Positions 43,249-52,443 of a DNA stretch of 64,000 nucleotides are shown here, one piece after another. Each line of letters starts with the position of its first letter. Position 1 is the first letter of the stretch. The stretch is from Treponema sp. UBA4307. GTDB taxonomy: Bacteria; Spirochaetota; Spirochaetia; Treponematales; Treponemataceae. The translations under genes and the position numbers were made by a program. Where the stretch lies: NCBI GenBank assembly GCA_002394685.1, contig DGUP01000002.1:1-64000 (forward strand), given 5' to 3'. The notes below the pieces were generated by a model, which saw only the letters and a list, made by a program, of their open reading frames with translations, did no database searches and was not told where the DNA came from.

Positions 43249-45411
43249 CTATTCTTCCTGAAGGGTAAGGCGATTCTGCTGAAATTCAGGAATAAACACT
43301 TTACTTCCTCCATTGAAAAAATCAACGTTAATTACCCACTTTCCTTCACCTGAAAAACGGGCACTGGAAATTACGCCTTCACCGTAATCATCATGAAAAA
43401 CAATCTTTCCTTTTGTCCACTTTTTTGCAAATGGATCAGAGGCACTTCCTACTGCAAAGGATGACGGTTTCTGCCCCAGAACTCTCAAATAAGCGCCGTC
43501 GATTTCACTTAAGAATAAACTGGGCTCCATATAATTTGTTCTTCCGTAAAGACGACGCTGCCTTGTACTGGTTAAATACAGCTCGTTTCTTGCACGGGTA
43601 ATTCCTACATAAAAGAGGCGTCTTTCTTCTTCCAGTTCAGCAAAAGATTTGTCTTCCCTTGGGAAAATTCCATTTTCCATACCGCTGATGATTACCCGGT
43701 TAAACTCCAGACCTTTTGTATTGTGAAGGGTAATAAGGGTAACCCTGTCCTGGTCATCAGACTCATCTTCGTCCTGAGTTGTGCGGTCAAGCTGAATGCT
43801 GTCCAGAAAATCCAGAAGCCCCTGCACTGACAGAGGATAGAACATTGCATTGTTGGCCAGTTCTTCCAGGTTGGCTGTTTTCTGCGTACCGGAAATTTCG
43901 TCCTGGCCCTTGTAATATTCGTTCAAAAGAGATTTTTCATTTATTTCGCTTATGAGTTCGGTGAGTTTTTTTCCTTCATTTTCCTTTGAATTTAAGGATT
44001 TTGAAAAGTCATCAACCAGAGAAACAAATGCATCAAAACCATCTTTTGCTTTTTTTGTCAGCTTAATTGATTTTGCCCCATCAAGGATTGACTGGCACTT
44101 TTCATCAATAAAAGCATTGATAATTTTATCCTGCGTTCCCGGGCCAACTCCACGGGCAGGTTTATTACTGATTCGCCTGAAGGAAACCTCATCCTTCTGA
44201 TTAACAAGAAAACCTAACCAGGCCAGAAGATCTTTAATCTCTTCTCTTTCATAAAACTTCAGGGAACCTACAATCTGATAAGGAATTTTTTTATGAATGA
44301 AGGTATGTTCAAATCCGCTGGACTGAGCATTCAGCCTGTAAAGAATTGCCCAGTCTGAATATGGAACATTTTTTTCGTGAGCCTGTTCAATTATGCTGGC
44401 ACAGAATTCCACTTCATCATCCTGATCCGGTAAAAAAACCAGGGTAGGCTTTTTTCCTTTTCCTCTTGCAGCAACAAGGGTTTTCCCCAGACGACTTTCA
44501 TTGTTCCTAACTACAGAATCTGCGCAGGAAAGAATTTCCTGGGTAGAGCGATAATTTGTCTGCAGACGGACTAATTTTGTTCCGGGAAACTGATTTTGAA
44601 AATTCAAAATATTCTGAACTTCTGCACCACGGAATTTATAAATGGACTGATCATCATCACCAACAACACAGACATAAGTTGATGAACCTGCTGCAATTCC
44701 GCTTAATTCCTTAAGCAAAAGAAACTGAGCTACGTTAGAGTCCTGATATTCATCCACAAGAATTACCCTGTAGCGCTTCTGCATTTCCAGTTTGAGAGCC
44801 TCGTTATCCCGCAGAACAAGATAAGGCTTCATAATCAGGTCACCGAAATCCACGTTACCGGTTGCTTCAAGACGCTGCTGGTAGGCGGCATAAACTTCCC
44901 TGAACTTTTCATCACTGTCAATCTGATCCAGTTCCAGGCTGTCCGGCTCAAGACAATAATCCTTCGCAAGGGAAATCTTATGAACAAAAGCAGAAGCCTG
45001 CACTCTTGTAAGGGAAGGATATGACTTTGTAACAAGGGTGACCATATCATCTTCATCATAAACAGTAAAAGTGCTTGAAACCCCTGCAGCCTGATAATAT
45101 TTTCTCAAAAAATATGCACCCCAGGAGTGAAAGGTTTTTATCTGGGCATATTGAGCCTTTGGAGAAAGCAGTTCTGCCCTCTGGCGCATTTCATTTGCAG
45201 CTTTTTTTGTAAAAGTTACGGCAAGAATTGAATAGGGATCCAGATGCTTTTTATCAATGAGGTAAGCAATTTTTGTAGTGATTACGCGGGTCTTTCCAGA
45301 ACCTGCCCCTGCTAAAATCAAGAGAGGGCTGCCCTCGTGAACAACAGCCTGAAGCTGCTCTTCATTCAGGACAGAAAGGTAATCTGGTAAATCAGAATCC
45401 TCAGCTTCCAA
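43249..45411 (-). CDS. pcrA: UvrD/Rep/PcrA-type DNA helicase
   Basis: 720 aa from a TTG at 45411. Superfamily 1 motifs are in order: LAGAGSGKTRVI, ILVDEYQDSN, GDDDQSIYKFRGA, LQTNYRST, TLITLHNTKGLEFNRV and ERRLFYVGITRAR. The C-terminus has a Tudor-like end typical of PcrA (GKIVFHDDYGEGVI). It unwinds DNA 3' to 5' in repair and replication restart. I chose TTG because GGAG precedes it by seven to eight bases and family N-termini begin close to LNEEQLQAV; longer starts lie deep in rimO. It overlaps rimO by 11 bases, so translation is coupled. Confidence 0.93.
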   Translation of the reverse strand: MEAEDSDLPDYLSVLNEEQLQAVVHEGSPLLILAGAGSGKTRVITTKIAYLIDKKHLDPYSILAVTFTKKAANEMRQRAELLSPKAQYAQIKTFHSWGAYFLRKYYQAAGVSSTFTVYDEDDMVTLVTKSYPSLTRVQASAFVHKISLAKDYCLEPDSLELDQIDSDEKFREVYAAYQQRLEATGNVDFGDLIMKPYLVLRDNEALKLEMQKRYRVILVDEYQDSNVAQFLLLKELSGIAAGSSTYVCVVGDDDQSIYKFRGAEVQNILNFQNQFPGTKLVRLQTNYRSTQEILSCADSVVRNNESRLGKTLVAARGKGKKPTLVFLPDQDDEVEFCASIIEQAHEKNVPYSDWAILYRLNAQSSGFEHTFIHKKIPYQIVGSLKFYEREEIKDLLAWLGFLVNQKDEVSFRRISNKPARGVGPGTQDKIINAFIDEKCQSILDGAKSIKLTKKAKDGFDAFVSLVDDFSKSLNSKENEGKKLTELISEINEKSLLNEYYKGQDEISGTQKTANLEELANNAMFYPLSVQGLLDFLDSIQLDRTTQDEDESDDQDRVTLITLHNTKGLEFNRVIISGMENGIFPREDKSFAELEEERRLFYVGITRARNELYLTSTRQRRLYGRTNYMEPSLFLSEIDGAYLRVLGQKPSSFAVGSASDPFAKKWTKGKIVFHDDYGEGVISSARFSGEGKWVINVDFFNGGSKVFIPEFQQNRLTLQEE

Positions 45412-46858
45412 TATACTCTCCGTCCATATCAACCTGACTAGATGTGAGAGCATGAACCAGGACAACTCTTCCCGGCTGAATTGCTTCTACAGCTTTTTTA
45501 TCATCCAGGTCATAACGAATAACAAAGGAACCGTCTACTTCCGGTGCCTGGAACCAGGCTCTTCCAATAGCAAGACCATCATCGCTGCCTTCGTGATTTT
45601 CTACAATTTCTTCAACAAGAACCTGATAATCCTTTCCGCATCTTTGAGCCAAACGGTTAACTGTTATCTGATCCTGAAGAGCTTCCAGCCTGTTCTTTCT
45701 TTCAAGAGAAATTTTTGCTTTTACCTGCTTTTTCATATTTGCAGCAGGAGTGTCGTCTTCCGCACTGTAGGTAAAACAACCGGACCAGTCTGACTGAATT
45801 GCATTAAGAAATTCTTCACTCTGCTTCTGATTTTCCTCATCTTCTCCAGGGAAACCGGTAAGAAAAGTTGTACGGATTGAACTTTCAGGGAATCTGCTTC
45901 TGATGGTTTCAATAAGTTTTACATAAGAATTAAAATCACCCTTGCGGTTCATTGCCTTAATTACAGGATCTGAACCTGACTGGAAAGGAATGTCAAAATA
46001 TGGAAGAATTCGTTTATCCTTTTCCATGAGCTGGAGAATATCCGGGTTAAAGTGATCCGGATGAATGTAAAGAAGACGAATCCAGAAGGTTCCTTCAAGA
46101 GCAGAAATTTTTTCAAGAAGACGGTAAAGGTATGAAGGATTTTTCATTTCTTCATTTTCAAGAGAAGCAATCAGGGGTTTAGTCAAATCTGAATAAAGGC
46201 CCTTAAATCCATTTTTTCCTTCATTAAAAACATCATCATCTTTTCCACAACCGTATGCGGCAAGATCCTGACCAATTAAATTGATTTCAAAGATGCCTTC
46301 TTTAAGAAGTGACTTAATTTCTTCCAGGATTTCATCAGCTTTTCTTGAACGTAAAGTTCCACGAATGAGGGGTATTGCACAAAAGCTACAGCAGTTGTTA
46401 CAGCCTTCCGTAATTTTAACAAAAGCAGAGCCCTTGTAATTCAGAAGAAGTTTTCTGTCGCCGCAGCAGACACCCTTTTGTTCAGGCTTTACCATTGGAC
46501 GCTGATTCTTAAACACAGCAGCTACAGTTGATTCAACCTGAGACAAATCACCGTTACCAAAAATTCCATCAACTTCTGGAAGTTCAGTTTTAAAGATTTC
46601 TGCATAACGCTCAGCAAGACATCCTGCCAGAAGAATTTTTTTGTCAGGATAAGCAGAGCGGGCTTCCATTACAGAATTGAGAGATTCAGTTTTAGCACTT
46701 TCAATAAAGCCGCAGCTGTTAACAATAATTAAATCAGCATCATCCGGATTGCTGCACTGTTCATAGCCGGCATTTAAGAGACGGGTAACAATAATTTCCC
46801 CGTCAACCTGATTCTTAGCACAACCGTGCTGGTCAAGAAAAAATTTTTTGTTAGTCAA
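45401..46858 (-). CDS. rimO: Ribosomal protein S12 methylthiotransferase RimO
   Basis: 485 aa radical-SAM enzyme that methylthiolates an Asp of ribosomal protein S12. The N-terminal cluster domain carries Cys in QHGCAKNQVD, NSCGFIES and LAGCLAERY. The radical-SAM CxxxCxxC is GCNNCCSFCAIP. RTTFLTGFPGED and a C-terminal TRAM domain follow. HGCAKNQVD with CGFIE separates RimO from MiaB. An insert with ENEEMKNPSYLYRLLEKI lies in the middle. It overlaps rodZ by eight bases and pcrA by 11. Confidence 0.92.
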   Translation of the reverse strand: MTNKKFFLDQHGCAKNQVDGEIIVTRLLNAGYEQCSNPDDADLIIVNSCGFIESAKTESLNSVMEARSAYPDKKILLAGCLAERYAEIFKTELPEVDGIFGNGDLSQVESTVAAVFKNQRPMVKPEQKGVCCGDRKLLLNYKGSAFVKITEGCNNCCSFCAIPLIRGTLRSRKADEILEEIKSLLKEGIFEINLIGQDLAAYGCGKDDDVFNEGKNGFKGLYSDLTKPLIASLENEEMKNPSYLYRLLEKISALEGTFWIRLLYIHPDHFNPDILQLMEKDKRILPYFDIPFQSGSDPVIKAMNRKGDFNSYVKLIETIRSRFPESSIRTTFLTGFPGEDEENQKQSEEFLNAIQSDWSGCFTYSAEDDTPAANMKKQVKAKISLERKNRLEALQDQITVNRLAQRCGKDYQVLVEEIVENHEGSDDGLAIGRAWFQAPEVDGSFVIRYDLDDKKAVEAIQPGRVVLVHALTSSQVDMDGEYIGS

Positions 46859-47948
46859 GATCTACAACCACCAGACGATAGCGACCATCAGTATCCCTGA
46901 TCCACTTAACATCTTCAACCTTAACCTGTCCAGCCTTACCAATTTCAAGAGGATAAGATTCGCCATCTGAAATAACAGTAACAGAAAGAGCATTACCATT
47001 GCTCATCCACAGACGGGCAGCATTACTTGGAGTAACTGTAATAACATCACCGTTCTTGTAATACTCTTCAATCTTTTCCTGACGGTCAACCCTGTAACGG
47101 AAAAGACATGAACCACGGAAGGAAATCTGTACGGTAAACGGATATGCCCTGTTATCTTCAAGAATAATTTCAGATGGAGTAACATTTGTTCTTGAAATCT
47201 GACTTTCATCAGGCTTGGTTTCTGCCTGGGCAAGACGCTGGTCTTCACCCTTAAGAATCATTCGGACTTCAGCACCACGTTCTGGATTTGAATTAGAAAT
47301 ATCACTTAAATAGAGAATAATGTCGTTTGCACCATCTCCGTCAACATCAAGTTCCCTTTCTTCACTTAAATCAACTACCTGATTTCCAATTGGAGTAGCA
47401 ACGGTAAGCTGACCAAGTGTATCTTTTACAGTAAGCGTAATATTCTGATCTTCAGTATTTGCATCCGGTACAAGGAGCAGGTCCCCCTTATAGAGGCGCT
47501 TTGTTAAAACTTCAGAAGAAAATTCATAGGTATGAACTGTCTGATTTTCAGCAATAATTCTGGCCCTTTCTTCCCTTTTCTGAGGGATTTTGAAAACACC
47601 GTAGTAGAAATAAAAAACAAGGGCAATAATAACTGCAAGGGCTCCAGCAATGATGGCCGGTAAAATCCATTTAGGAGTATGATGTTCAAGAAGTTCTGTA
47701 GGAATTGGAGCTTCCTGAATTTTCTTTGCATTATAGAGTTTTAAAATATAATCAGCATCACAACCCAGATAAGAACAGTAATTCTTTACGAAACCTACAA
47801 AATAAGCTTCACCTGGCAGGGCTGCATCGTCTTCCAGTTCCAAGGCTTCCAGATAATGTTTTGCAATTGCAGTATCTCTTGAAGCCTGATCAAGACTCAG
47901 ATTCTTTCCTTCTCTTGCATTCTTAAGAATTTCACCGTAACTTTCCAT
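46851..47948 (-). CDS. rodZ: RodZ-like cytoskeletal membrane protein
   Basis: 365 aa. An N-terminal helix-turn-helix of the RodZ type (about 1-75: GEILKNAREGKNLSLDQAS, AYFVGFVKNYCSYLG) binds MreB in rod-shaped bacteria. One membrane helix (about 104-126) follows, then a long extracytoplasmic part ending in a DUF4115-like beta domain (about 265-360). AAAGGGG precedes the ATG. It is first in a tight rodZ-rimO-pcrA unit, with lolA 42 bases upstream. Confidence 0.82.
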   Translation of the reverse strand: MESYGEILKNAREGKNLSLDQASRDTAIAKHYLEALELEDDAALPGEAYFVGFVKNYCSYLGCDADYILKLYNAKKIQEAPIPTELLEHHTPKWILPAIIAGALAVIIALVFYFYYGVFKIPQKREERARIIAENQTVHTYEFSSEVLTKRLYKGDLLLVPDANTEDQNITLTVKDTLGQLTVATPIGNQVVDLSEERELDVDGDGANDIILYLSDISNSNPERGAEVRMILKGEDQRLAQAETKPDESQISRTNVTPSEIILEDNRAYPFTVQISFRGSCLFRYRVDRQEKIEEYYKNGDVITVTPSNAARLWMSNGNALSVTVISDGESYPLEIGKAGQVKVEDVKWIRDTDGRYRLVVVDLD

Positions 47949-47990
47949 AATCTAAACCCCTTTACAGTTGATACACTCTCCCGGATAATC

Positions 47991-48671
47991 TTATTCTTCG
48001 TAAAGGAAGTTGTTAAAGTTGTTGGCAGATGAAGGCGCATCGTAAATAAAGCGGCGGGCAGACAAACCAACATTTACTGAATAATTTGAGAAATCAATGA
48101 TATAAGTATCACCAGACTGAGACTCAGCTTTTGCACGAACAATAAGCTTTGACTTTGGACTGATTGAAAGTTTTATTGTTTTAAATGCTTCACTTGCTGA
48201 ACGGCGGGTGCAGATAAGGTTTACAACCATAACGCTTGAGCCTTCATCAAGAGGTACAGGTTCCTGGCTTACTTCATACTGAATTGTATAATAACGGCGG
48301 ATAAGACTTAAACCAAGAGCTCCCTGTGAACGGCCAGTAACAGACTGTTCGAGGATGGCGTTCTGACCAGGAAGATAAATCTGAAGAGATTCTCCGTCAA
48401 AATTAAATACCTGACCAGCAGGGCGGGTAAAATCAATGCGTACCAGTTCAGGGCGCTTAAAATACATTGTGCCGTTCTGGTAACTTGATCCCATCTGTAT
48501 ACTTACAGTACATGTATAATCATAAAAAGATGCATAATAATCGCTTACGGATTTGAAAAAATCACTGGCTGTAACAATTCCCTGTGGAGTTGTTGTCTGT
48601 CCTGCTGACTGAGCAAAAGCCATTGTTCCTGCCATTAAAGCCACTGAAAGAAATGTTAAAATCTTTTTCAT
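47991..48671 (-). CDS. lolA: LolA-like outer-membrane lipoprotein carrier
   Basis: 226 aa from the ATG at 48671. A signal peptide (MKKILTFLSVALMAGTMAFA) is followed by a LolA/LolB-type half-barrel: YYASFYDYTCTVSIQM, MYFKRPELVRIDFTRPAGQ, VFNFDGESLQIYLPGQNAI. It probably carries lipoproteins or other lipids across the periplasm. Twenty-five further in-frame codons upstream are unlikely to be used because the signal peptide begins at this Met. A weak GGGA lies ahead. It precedes rodZ in the same orientation. Confidence 0.82.
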   Translation of the reverse strand: MKKILTFLSVALMAGTMAFAQSAGQTTTPQGIVTASDFFKSVSDYYASFYDYTCTVSIQMGSSYQNGTMYFKRPELVRIDFTRPAGQVFNFDGESLQIYLPGQNAILEQSVTGRSQGALGLSLIRRYYTIQYEVSQEPVPLDEGSSVMVVNLICTRRSASEAFKTIKLSISPKSKLIVRAKAESQSGDTYIIDFSNYSVNVGLSARRFIYDAPSSANNFNNFLYEE

Positions 48672-48799
48672 ATTGATATAAATTCCCTGTATAAATATAA
48701 GGACAAAATCCCCATTAATCATAATATAATAGAAGAATAAGCCCAATCGGTCAATATAAAGGGAGATTTTGCTGATTTTTCAGGCATTTCCGGCCATGT

Positions 48800-49942
48800 T
48801 TACTTGAGGAATTCCTTTATTTCTTCCAGAACAGCCAGGGCATTTATACCGTTCTGCAGGGTGGATTTTAAAGCTTCCTTTCCATCCAGAAAATTTACCG
48901 CATTTGCCACCATATTTGTAAAATACAGCGTTTTTTTAGGAACTTTTATATTTTTCTGGCTCTTGAGGGAATTAAATCCTGTATAAAGCTCTGAAGGTTC
49001 AGACTTGTAAAGTTTAAGATAGCCGTTTCCAATAGAAATGCGGCCATCAGTTCCAGTAATTTCAATGTCAAAGGCAAAAAATCTGGACCGGCCGTAAATT
49101 GATATTTCCACATCCGGACAAATTTTTGTCTGATAATGAGCACTAAACTGCCTTACATCACCATTTTCATCCCTTAAGATTCCTGTAACAAGGGGATTAT
49201 TAAGAAGGGAATTAACAACTCTGGTAGAACCATAATTTTTTTCTGCCATTCCTAAAAGCCCCAGCCCCTTTTCAGAAATTGATTTGTAAACTGGAACATT
49301 AACAGTTGTTGAAGGCATATTCTGTTCAAGGAAGAAAAGCACAGAATCCACAAGATGAGTTCCATCATGCAAAAGACTGAAAGCCCCCTGCCCTTGAAAA
49401 TCACGCTCTCTGGAATAAACAACCATTCCGGAATGAAGGGAAGCCCTTATACTCTGCATATCACCAATTTCAGATAAAAAGGATTTGGCCAGATTGTAAT
49501 CTTCAGCAAAACGCCTTTCGTGATTTACAAGGATGGCAACATTATTTCTTTCACAGGAATTATAGATTCTCAGTGCCTGGTCCACGGAAAGGGCAACAGG
49601 TTTTTCCAGAATGATAAGGCCGGGTCTGGCCATAATTGCATCCAGGGCTTCGCTGACATGGGAATTTTCGTTTACTGCAATCGTAATTATATCAGGCTTG
49701 TTACGGGCGTAAAGATTTGCAGAGTTTCTGTATACCTGACACTTTTTGTTTGCTTCGTGCCATTGATTTAAAACTACAGCATCTTTGTCACAGGCAGCAA
49801 TGAGCTGAACCCGGGGATTTTCGTTAAGAGCCATAGTATGACTGGCAGGCTGTTCCCTCTTTTTATCCAGTCCCAGTGAATATCCGATTCTTCCGCAGCC
49901 TATAAGGGCAGCAGTATAAATTTTTCCTTGTGCCATAAACAT
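48800..49942 (-). CDS. Gfo/Idh/MocA family oxidoreductase
   Basis: 380 aa. The N-terminal Rossmann fold has AALIGCGRIGYSLG and the family lysine in LEKPVALSV. The C-terminal domain contains GQGAFSLLHDGTHLVDSVLF, whose His lies where the family has a catalytic His. It is an NAD(P)-dependent sugar or inositol dehydrogenase or similar; the substrate is not deducible. An ATG two codons in (49936) is an alternative start; neither has a clear ribosome-binding site. The lolA start lies 128 bases beyond its stop. Confidence 0.83.
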   Translation of the reverse strand: MFMAQGKIYTAALIGCGRIGYSLGLDKKREQPASHTMALNENPRVQLIAACDKDAVVLNQWHEANKKCQVYRNSANLYARNKPDIITIAVNENSHVSEALDAIMARPGLIILEKPVALSVDQALRIYNSCERNNVAILVNHERRFAEDYNLAKSFLSEIGDMQSIRASLHSGMVVYSRERDFQGQGAFSLLHDGTHLVDSVLFFLEQNMPSTTVNVPVYKSISEKGLGLLGMAEKNYGSTRVVNSLLNNPLVTGILRDENGDVRQFSAHYQTKICPDVEISIYGRSRFFAFDIEITGTDGRISIGNGYLKLYKSEPSELYTGFNSLKSQKNIKVPKKTLYFTNMVANAVNFLDGKEALKSTLQNGINALAVLEEIKEFLK

Positions 49943-49969
49943 TTTTTTCTATTGATAAAATCTCTGCCG

Positions 49970-50000
49970 CAAAAAGAGGCATGCAGAAATAAAGCATGCC
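49970..50000 (-). terminator. Rho-independent terminator of purB
   Basis: GGCATGC (49978-49984) pairs with GCATGCC (49994-50000), followed on the minus strand by TCTTTTT. It lies 13 bases after the purB stop. Confidence 0.75.
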
Positions 50001-50012
50001 CCCTTAAAAAAA

Positions 50013-51446
50013 TCAGTACTTCATTTCATCCATAAGTTTTGCGTACTTCTGAGCAAGTCTCTTTGACTTAACTGCAGCAAGTCCACAGTAATTTGAAGGA
50101 TGTTCAAAGAAGTTTGCAGGATTTTCTACACCAAGTTTTTCAAGCTGAGCAGTAATGTCCCTGTATTCTTTTTCATGAGTCTTGAGTACTTCAAAGAATG
50201 TTTTTCCAGTTTCTTCTGCTTCAAGAGTGATTTTGCGGATGATTTCGTGACCATCATTGTAGCCTGCTTCACCAAGAAGGATGTATGCAGGTTCAGCAAG
50301 AACGCCTCCCTTAACCTTTCCGCCGGCATTTTCCAGATTGCGGGCCATACCTTCCTTATCAGCCTGAAGACCTTTTACTACAGAATTCATACGGGCAATT
50401 GCCATTGTGAATCCTGCAACATAATCTGCAATAAAGCGCTGAGATGCAGAGTTTGTTAAGTCACGCTGATGTTCTGAAATCTGGTCCATGTAGAATGTAA
50501 TTACTCTAGGACACATTGCCTTCCACAAAGACTTAACGTGTTCACTGTTCCATGGATTACGCTTCTGAGGCATTGTGGATGAACCAACCTGAGTAGCAGC
50601 AAAATATTCAAAAACTTCACCAATTTCTGAACGCTGAAGGTTGCGCAGGTCATCAGCAAGATTTGCAATAATACCAAAGGCAACGTTCATTTCCAGCAGA
50701 AGGCGGAGGACATGTTCCGGTTCAACCAGCTGATTTGAATATTCAGAAGGTTTAAGGCCCAGGAATTCAACATAAGTTCTTTCAAGTTCTTCAGGATCCT
50801 TTACAATCATTGAAGGACCATTGTAAGAACCTACAGGACCTGCAAGTTTTCCTACCAGATCATTTGAAAGTTCTTCAATGCGGAGAATTGATTTTCCCAG
50901 ACGGCTTACAAATTCTGCAACTTCCCATCCAAAAGTGATTGGAACGGCATGCTGACCGTGAGTACGGCCAACCTGAGGAGTTGCACATTCTCTTTCTGCA
51001 ATCTGACAAAGATATTTTTCAAGTTTTTTAAGTTCTGGAAGCACAACATTGTGTGTTACATCACGCATGCGGCAGCTGAGACCAGTATCAAGAATATCAA
51101 CAGAAGTTGCACCCAGGTGAATGAGAGGTCCAATCTGAGAATCCACCTTTGTTTTCATTACATTAACAAGGGCACGGATATTGTGCTTTGTCTTTTCCTC
51201 TTCAGCGTAAACTTCCTGAGGATCGATATTATCGGCAACATCATCCAGCTGTTTTGAAATTTCATCAGTGAGCTGACCACGAAGCTTTAAGTGAGCTTTT
51301 ACCAGTGCGGCTTCACATTTTGCATGAGAACGAACTGATGCTTCTTCTGAAATGTACTTAGAAAGGCCGGCGAAAACGTCAGCTTCCGACAAAGAGTATC
51401 TGTGATCGATACATGAAATGTTTTCAAAAATATTGCGTGTTTCCAT
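50013..51446 (-). CDS. purB: Adenylosuccinate lyase
   Basis: 477 aa from the ATG at 51446. It cleaves SAICAR to AICAR and adenylosuccinate to AMP. The fumarase-superfamily signature reads GSSTMPQKRNPWNSEHV. QVGRTHGQHAVPITFGWEV holds a catalytic His, and HLGATSVDILDT the TS loop. There is no Shine-Dalgarno sequence; the -10 box ends six bases before the ATG. It is divergent from purC, which makes the substrate of its first reaction, and the two promoters abut. Confidence 0.94.
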   Translation of the reverse strand: METRNIFENISCIDHRYSLSEADVFAGLSKYISEEASVRSHAKCEAALVKAHLKLRGQLTDEISKQLDDVADNIDPQEVYAEEEKTKHNIRALVNVMKTKVDSQIGPLIHLGATSVDILDTGLSCRMRDVTHNVVLPELKKLEKYLCQIAERECATPQVGRTHGQHAVPITFGWEVAEFVSRLGKSILRIEELSNDLVGKLAGPVGSYNGPSMIVKDPEELERTYVEFLGLKPSEYSNQLVEPEHVLRLLLEMNVAFGIIANLADDLRNLQRSEIGEVFEYFAATQVGSSTMPQKRNPWNSEHVKSLWKAMCPRVITFYMDQISEHQRDLTNSASQRFIADYVAGFTMAIARMNSVVKGLQADKEGMARNLENAGGKVKGGVLAEPAYILLGEAGYNDGHEIIRKITLEAEETGKTFFEVLKTHEKEYRDITAQLEKLGVENPANFFEHPSNYCGLAAVKSKRLAQKYAKLMDEMKY

Positions 51447-51452
51447 ATAGGG

Positions 51453-51481
51453 AGTATGCCACAAATCAATATTTATCGCAA
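51453..51481 (-). promoter_or_regulatory. Promoter of purB (leaderless type)
   Basis: On the minus strand TTGCGA (51476-51481), a 17-base spacer and CATACT (51453-51458) end six bases before the ATG. Confidence 0.55.
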
Positions 51482-51510
51482 TTGCAATAGACTACAATAA
51501 TCGGTAAAAT
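51482..51510 (+). promoter_or_regulatory. Promoter of purC
   Basis: TTGCAA (51482-51487), a 17-base spacer and TAAAAT (51505-51510). The -35 box directly abuts the purB -35 box, and the two share the palindrome GCAATTGC. A normal AAGGAG site precedes purC. Confidence 0.6.
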
Positions 51511-51530
51511 CATAGAGCAAGGAGTATAAG

Positions 51531-52376
51531 ATGAAAAAGATTATCAGCGGAAAAGTCCGCGAAGTTTATGATCTTGAAGATGGTAGAATGGTCATCGTAA
51601 CAACTGACCGCATTTCAGCATTTGATGTAATCCTTCCAACAATGATTACAGACAAGGGAAAGGTTCTTAATGCCCTGTCAAACTTCTGGTTTGAATACAC
51701 AAAGGACATTGTTAAGAATCATATGATTTCATCAGACCTGAAAGATATGCCTGCAGAATTCCAGAAGCCTGAATTTGAAGGCCGCACAATCCTTGTAAAA
51801 AAACTTAAGATGATTCCTTATGAAGTTATCGTTCGCGGCTACATGTTCGGTTCAATGTATGAAGCTTACAAAAAAGGTGAAGCTTTCCTGGGCCATTCAT
51901 TCGACAAAGAATATCAGCAGGCTGAAAAACTGGCTGAACCAATCTGCACTCCTTCAACAAAGGCAAAAGAAGGTCACGACATTAACGTTACCCTGGACTA
52001 TATGAAAAAAGATCTTGGTGATGAACTGGGACAGAAAATCGCTGACACTGCAATTGCCCTTTACAAAAAATGCTATGAACATGCTTACAAAAACGGCATC
52101 ATCATTGCTGATACAAAATTTGAATTCGGCCTTGATGAAAATGGTGACCTGGTTCTGGGAGATGAAGTTCTCACTCCAGACTCAAGCCGTTTCTGGAATC
52201 TTGAAACATACAAGGTAGGAACAAGTCCTGCATCTTATGACAAGCAGTTTGTTCGTGACTGGCTTAAGGACAATAATCTGGCCGGAGATCCAGATATTAA
52301 GTCAATTCCGGATGAAGTTGTTGCAAAAACTTCTACCCTCTATCACGAATGTGAAGAAAAAATCTGTCATTTTTAA
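51531..52376 (+). CDS. purC: Phosphoribosylaminoimidazole-succinocarboxamide synthase
   Basis: 281 aa. It condenses CAIR with aspartate using ATP to give SAICAR. It has SGKVREVYDL at the N-terminus, VTTDRISAFDVILP, IVRGYMFGSM (with Val-Arg-Gly-Tyr) and IADTKFEFGLDENGDLVLGD, followed by LTPDSSRFW. A clear AAGGAG precedes the ATG by six bases. It diverges from purB and ends in a bidirectional terminator. Confidence 0.96.
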   Translation: MKKIISGKVREVYDLEDGRMVIVTTDRISAFDVILPTMITDKGKVLNALSNFWFEYTKDIVKNHMISSDLKDMPAEFQKPEFEGRTILVKKLKMIPYEVIVRGYMFGSMYEAYKKGEAFLGHSFDKEYQQAEKLAEPICTPSTKAKEGHDINVTLDYMKKDLGDELGQKIADTAIALYKKCYEHAYKNGIIIADTKFEFGLDENGDLVLGDEVLTPDSSRFWNLETYKVGTSPASYDKQFVRDWLKDNNLAGDPDIKSIPDEVVAKTSTLYHECEEKICHF

Positions 52377-52383
52377 TATTCAT

Positions 52384-52439
52384 AAAAAAAGCACTTCTGA
52401 AAGAGCCTTTTAATCAACTCTAATCAGAAGTGCTTTTTT
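52384..52439. terminator. Bidirectional Rho-independent terminator
   Basis: GCACTTCTGA (52391-52400) pairs perfectly with TCAGAAGTGC (52424-52433), with A and T runs outside. It serves purC and the convergent chemoreceptor gene. Confidence 0.9.
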
Positions 52440-52443
52440 ATTT

